Source: Bacteriovoracaceae bacterium UBA7695
GTDB taxonomy: Bacteria > Bdellovibrionota > Bacteriovoracia > Bacteriovoracales > Bacteriovoracaceae
DNA length: 8,878 nt
Direction of reading: 5' to 3'
Assembly: GCA_002482685.1 (NCBI GenBank)
Contig: DLGL01000038.1
Span: forward strand, 1-8,878
The position numbers were made by a program, and so were the translations under genes. Positions 8,201 to 8,878 of the stretch are shown piece after piece. Every line of letters starts with the position of its first letter. The first letter of the stretch is position 1. The notes under the pieces are model-generated. The model made no database searches and was not told where the DNA came from. It worked only from the letters and a program-made list of their open reading frames with translations.

Positions 8201-8364
8201 TCCGCAATAATTCCAGAAACAATGATGTAGGTTTCAAAAGTTCCTTTCATGAATGAAAGCGAAACTCTTCCTTGCTCAATCATCTTTCTGGCCTGAAAGA
8301 TAATGGCCTGGTCAAACTTTTCATTTAGCAGATCATCGAGAGGCGAATTATTCGTATATTCCAT
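5257..8364 (-). CDS. SWIM zinc-finger SNF2-family DNA-dependent ATPase (helicase-like)
   Basis: A 1035-residue Snf2/Rad54-class protein. The N-terminus carries a SWIM finger, CxC...CxH, with Cys75, Cys77, Cys86 and His88. Residues about 110-590 form a long region I cannot assign. The ATPase core follows: motif I 'DDMGLGKT' (622-629), Ia 'IICPVSILYNW', II 'DEVQHLKN' (713-720), III 'LTGTP' (740-744), a C-terminal lobe from about 865 with 'TLVFSQF', V 'LKAGGFGLNLTAA' (940-952) and VI 'DRAHRIGQ' (972-979). Motif II reads DEVQ, in line with the DEAQ seen in many bacterial members. These enzymes translocate on double-stranded DNA to displace or remodel bound proteins; RapA, which recycles RNA polymerase, is the best known bacterial relative, but this one lacks recognisable RapA Tudor-like domains. 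It is first in the minus-strand run, behind a plausible promoter. The ATG at 8364 has a weak GGA 4 bases upstream. The gene is intact, with no frameshift. Confidence 0.93.
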   Translation of the reverse strand: MEYTNNSPLDDLLNEKFDQAIIFQARKMIEQGRVSLSFMKGTFETYIIVSGIIAENNTNYESKISYKKTNLTTQCTCKLWSAEKPCHHAASLLLKYMEQEGKSDPQSLNPLGLSYISHEGVHVEKYGTLVKAAPQLPGAKMNSTFSSLQYTLMSRKVVNFPAPSRFKGQLHINLIPATELEEYKEVLYVEDKFSYRFSLIEDGVESKEVSLFDILYLFNWKTGEALDLPNELRELVSKLKLTDVIGDIQDYIRIFLPLKIKGVASLSIQGEDWDTFPVEDMEYRFSINPSTRKSFLNLELELFTQDQKLVPMPSPFLLFVSEQGWAGSFRTKNDALLFFKTLIEDFDRETNFHKKYLHSASRKAIMTEWINLLMKDDEIPFFDPTFKKVFMLSTKIFRRVFLAFLDSFGELGFKTSFYFKEDRKIIFQIPKNNLLEGIAAFYQFLAPLKIPIFYDQQQVRTWKSSIRFERNRDKLDWFQLDLVVSDEDLDVIKNAEITDNFLLSNKGLVLLSDEQKDVLRFMKRYTKFEGEKKEAGAKGLSKFGLSLQRSRIFELFELKRLGIEGALTLEEEEFCKSIMTMENMPTYEVDPRYDEIARPYQLAGYNWLRFLYEHKFGACLADDMGLGKTLQTIMLLQTLKDKVDKILIICPVSILYNWKNELEKFSDLTWSIYYGDEREFKTDAKVILTSYGLMKKESFSTFAETNFDILIFDEVQHLKNIRSLGANAARQIQAKFRICLTGTPVENDLSEFYNIMDLCVPGVWGDLGLVKSTSKNKNRLLARRTVKPFILRRTKDQVLKELPEKIENHVYLDFSPEEREVYQNKLNAVRSNMISTGAKRYGEVLKSLLEMRQLCLWQKQPNLQSTKIDFLMENLEQLVGEGHKTLVFSQFTTYLDMIENKIKVNGWKMARIDGSQTIKKRGEMVELFQNGDAQIFLISLKAGGFGLNLTAASYIFLMDPWWNPAVERQAIDRAHRIGQENKLTVYRPIIKESVEEKVLVLQQSKRELFRDLMAEDDDEYFSGKLNMDDFQHLLS

Positions 8365-8393
8365 GTAGTCCGTGACTTGAGAATTAAAGAGCT

Positions 8394-8422
8394 AGTATAG
8401 GGTAAAAGCCCCGCGATGGCAT
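8394..8422 (-). promoter_or_regulatory. Probable sigma-70-type promoter of the SNF2-led run
   Basis: Read on the minus strand, TATACT (8394-8399; 5 of 6 matches to TATAAT) lies 17 bases downstream of ATGCCA (8417-8422; 4 of 6 matches to TTGACA). Transcription would begin near 8387, leaving a leader of about 22 bases before the ATG at 8364. The -35 box is imperfect and overlaps a palindrome, which would fit activator or repressor control. Confidence 0.45.
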
Positions 8423-8483
8423 TTTAAATGCGTCGGGTTACAGAAAGGTAATGGCTTTACAGATTCGGTGCGCCCTAATTACC
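8402..8483. repeat. Nested and competing inverted repeats in the divergent intergenic region
   Basis: Around the palindrome lie GTAAAAGCC (8402-8410) paired with GGCTTTAC (8453-8460, one bulged A) and CCCG (8410-8413) paired with CGGG (8434-8437). A second, mutually exclusive pair is GGTAAT (8447-8452) with ATTACC (8478-8483). On the + strand these could fold in the leader of the outer-membrane-like gene if its transcript begins upstream of them; otherwise they may be only DNA-binding sites. I recognise no known riboswitch. The rest of 8365-8512 holds the promoter and ribosome site described separately. I see no convincing -10 box for the + strand gene. Confidence 0.3.
8419..8431. promoter_or_regulatory. 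13-base palindrome, candidate operator
   Basis: GCATTT-T-AAATGC is a perfect 6-1-6 inverted repeat. It overlaps the -35 box of the minus-strand promoter (8417-8422) and lies about 80 bases upstream of the divergent + strand gene, so a dimeric regulator bound here could act on both. Palindromes this short and AT-rich also occur by chance, and I see no second copy in the window. Confidence 0.35.
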
Positions 8484-8502
8484 CTTTTGTCTCTACAAAT
8501 TT

Positions 8503-8508
8503 AAGGAG
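8503..8508 (+). promoter_or_regulatory. Shine-Dalgarno of the signal-peptide gene
   Basis: AAGGAG ends 4 bases before the ATG at 8513. It is the best ribosome site in the window and settles the start of the + strand gene, agreeing with an efficiently translated protein. Confidence 0.75.
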
Positions 8509-8512
8509 ACTT

Positions 8513-8878
8513 ATGAAGGTTTTACTCGCTCTTGCAGTTCTTGCGACTTCAGCTACAGCTCTTGCTGATTCAACTCGCTCAATTTACGACATTATGTATT
8601 TACCAAACTCTGGAACGACATATGGTTTCACGACTGGTTCTTACATCGATGGTGGTGTTGAAGCAGATTCTGGTGACTACGATTACGATGGTTACGGACT
8701 TTCTCAAACAATAGGTCACTCGTTTACTGACCGTCTTTCTGTTGAGGCTTCATTGGTTTATTTAAATGCTGAAATCGATCCTGATGGCGGATCTAAGACT
8801 GAACAAACAGGGATTTCTGATCCTACAATCTCTGCTCGTTTCCGTACTATGGATGAGAAATTCCAATGGGACCTTATC
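8513..8878 (+). CDS. Secreted, probable outer-membrane beta-barrel protein, 5' part only
   Basis: An ATG at 8513 opens a frame that stays open to the window edge (122 codons). Residues 1-18 are a clear Sec signal peptide: Lys2, a Leu/Ala/Val core and 'ATALA' before Asp19, so signal peptidase I should cut after Ala18. The mature part alternates polar and hydrophobic residues and is rich in Gly, Tyr, Ser, Thr and Asp. Examples are 'GLSQTIGHSFTDRLSVEASL' and 'YGFTTGSYIDGG', as in transmembrane beta-hairpins of outer-membrane proteins. Its T-ending GGT, GCT, CGT and TCT codons and strong AAGGAG differ from the minus-strand genes and suggest high expression. It is divergent from the SNF2 gene with a 148-base shared region. 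I cannot name the family or substrate from this fragment. A frame starting at 8532 on the same strand is an out-of-phase shadow of this gene. Confidence 0.8.
   Translation, partial: MKVLLALAVLATSATALADSTRSIYDIMYLPNSGTTYGFTTGSYIDGGVEADSGDYDYDGYGLSQTIGHSFTDRLSVEASLVYLNAEIDPDGGSKTEQTGISDPTISARFRTMDEKFQWDLI

Larger units (their letters stand above)
369..8364 (-). other. Probable six-gene transcription unit
   Basis: Six minus-strand genes follow each other with gaps of 4, 21, -4, 3 and 1 bases, and no terminator-like stem with a U-run is visible between any of them. The only clear promoter candidate lies upstream of the SNF2 gene. The four genes from the adenylation enzyme to the SGNH protein form a functional set and are the most tightly packed. 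Whether the SNF2 and nitroreductase genes belong functionally is uncertain, and an internal promoter within the nitroreductase gene cannot be excluded by eye. Confidence 0.55.

Noticed and set aside
5257..8364. Anti-phage defence system built on the SNF2 ATPase
   Set aside because: No methyltransferase, nuclease, phospholipase-D or other defence partner nearby, and no mobile-element marks; SWIM-SNF2 proteins are also ordinary chromosomal genes.
8456..8484. + strand promoter with TTTACA as -35
   Set aside because: TTTACA is a fair -35, but no hexamer 15-18 bases downstream resembles TATAAT (TTACCC, ATTACC), so I do not call it.
8532..8714. 60-codon + strand frame
   Set aside because: Out of phase with the 8513 start, which has AAGGAG and a signal peptide; no ribosome site of its own.
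1..8878. tRNA, rRNA, CRISPR array or insertion sequence
   Set aside because: No spaced direct repeats, no transposase-like protein and no tRNA-like clover leaf were seen; nearly all of the window is protein-coding.

Overview
The window reads as chromosomal DNA of a diderm (Gram-negative) bacterium. It holds the end of an LPS-type heptosyltransferase gene and the start of a secreted, outer-membrane-like protein. Moderate AT-rich composition, tight gene packing and protein style (a SWIM/SNF2 ATPase, lysine-rich proteins) suggest a Bdellovibrio/Bacteriovorax-type predator relative. That placement is an inference with modest confidence; nothing here is a taxonomic marker.

Layout. (1) At 2-379 on the + strand is the C-terminal part of a GT9 heptosyltransferase, cut by the window edge. 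It converges with, and overlaps by 11 bases, the last gene of a long minus-strand run. (2) That run covers 369-8364. In transcription order it holds a SWIM-SNF2 helicase-like ATPase (8364-5257), a nitroreductase-family flavoprotein (5252-4482), an amino-acid adenylation enzyme with a GTG start (4460-3000), a carrier protein (3003-2758), an MBOAT acyltransferase (2754-1342) and a membrane-anchored SGNH-like protein (1340-369). Gaps are 4, 21, -4, 3 and 1 bases, so one transcript is plausible. (3) The 148-base divergent region 8365-8512 has a likely minus-strand promoter overlapped by a 13-base palindrome, plus several inverted repeats. (4) At 8513-8878 on the + strand is the start of a signal-peptide-bearing, probably beta-barrel protein, cut by the right edge.

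How the genes may work together. The last four genes of the run have the parts list of a Dlt system, which puts D-alanine on teichoic acids in Gram-positives: adenylation enzyme, carrier, MBOAT membrane acyltransferase and SGNH-like partner. Three points differ from classical dltABCD. The order is A-C-B-D. The MBOAT looks like the AlgI branch (470 residues, AlgI-style N- and C-termini) rather than the shorter DltB. The adenylation pocket lacks the Cys that marks D-alanine-specific DltA. The best hypothesis is an envelope aminoacylation system acting on an unknown acceptor in a diderm cell: the amino acid is activated in the cytoplasm, loaded on the carrier, moved across the inner membrane by the MBOAT and attached outside by the SGNH protein. 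It is the strongest candidate here for an under-described system. The nitroreductase and SNF2 genes may only be passengers on the transcript.
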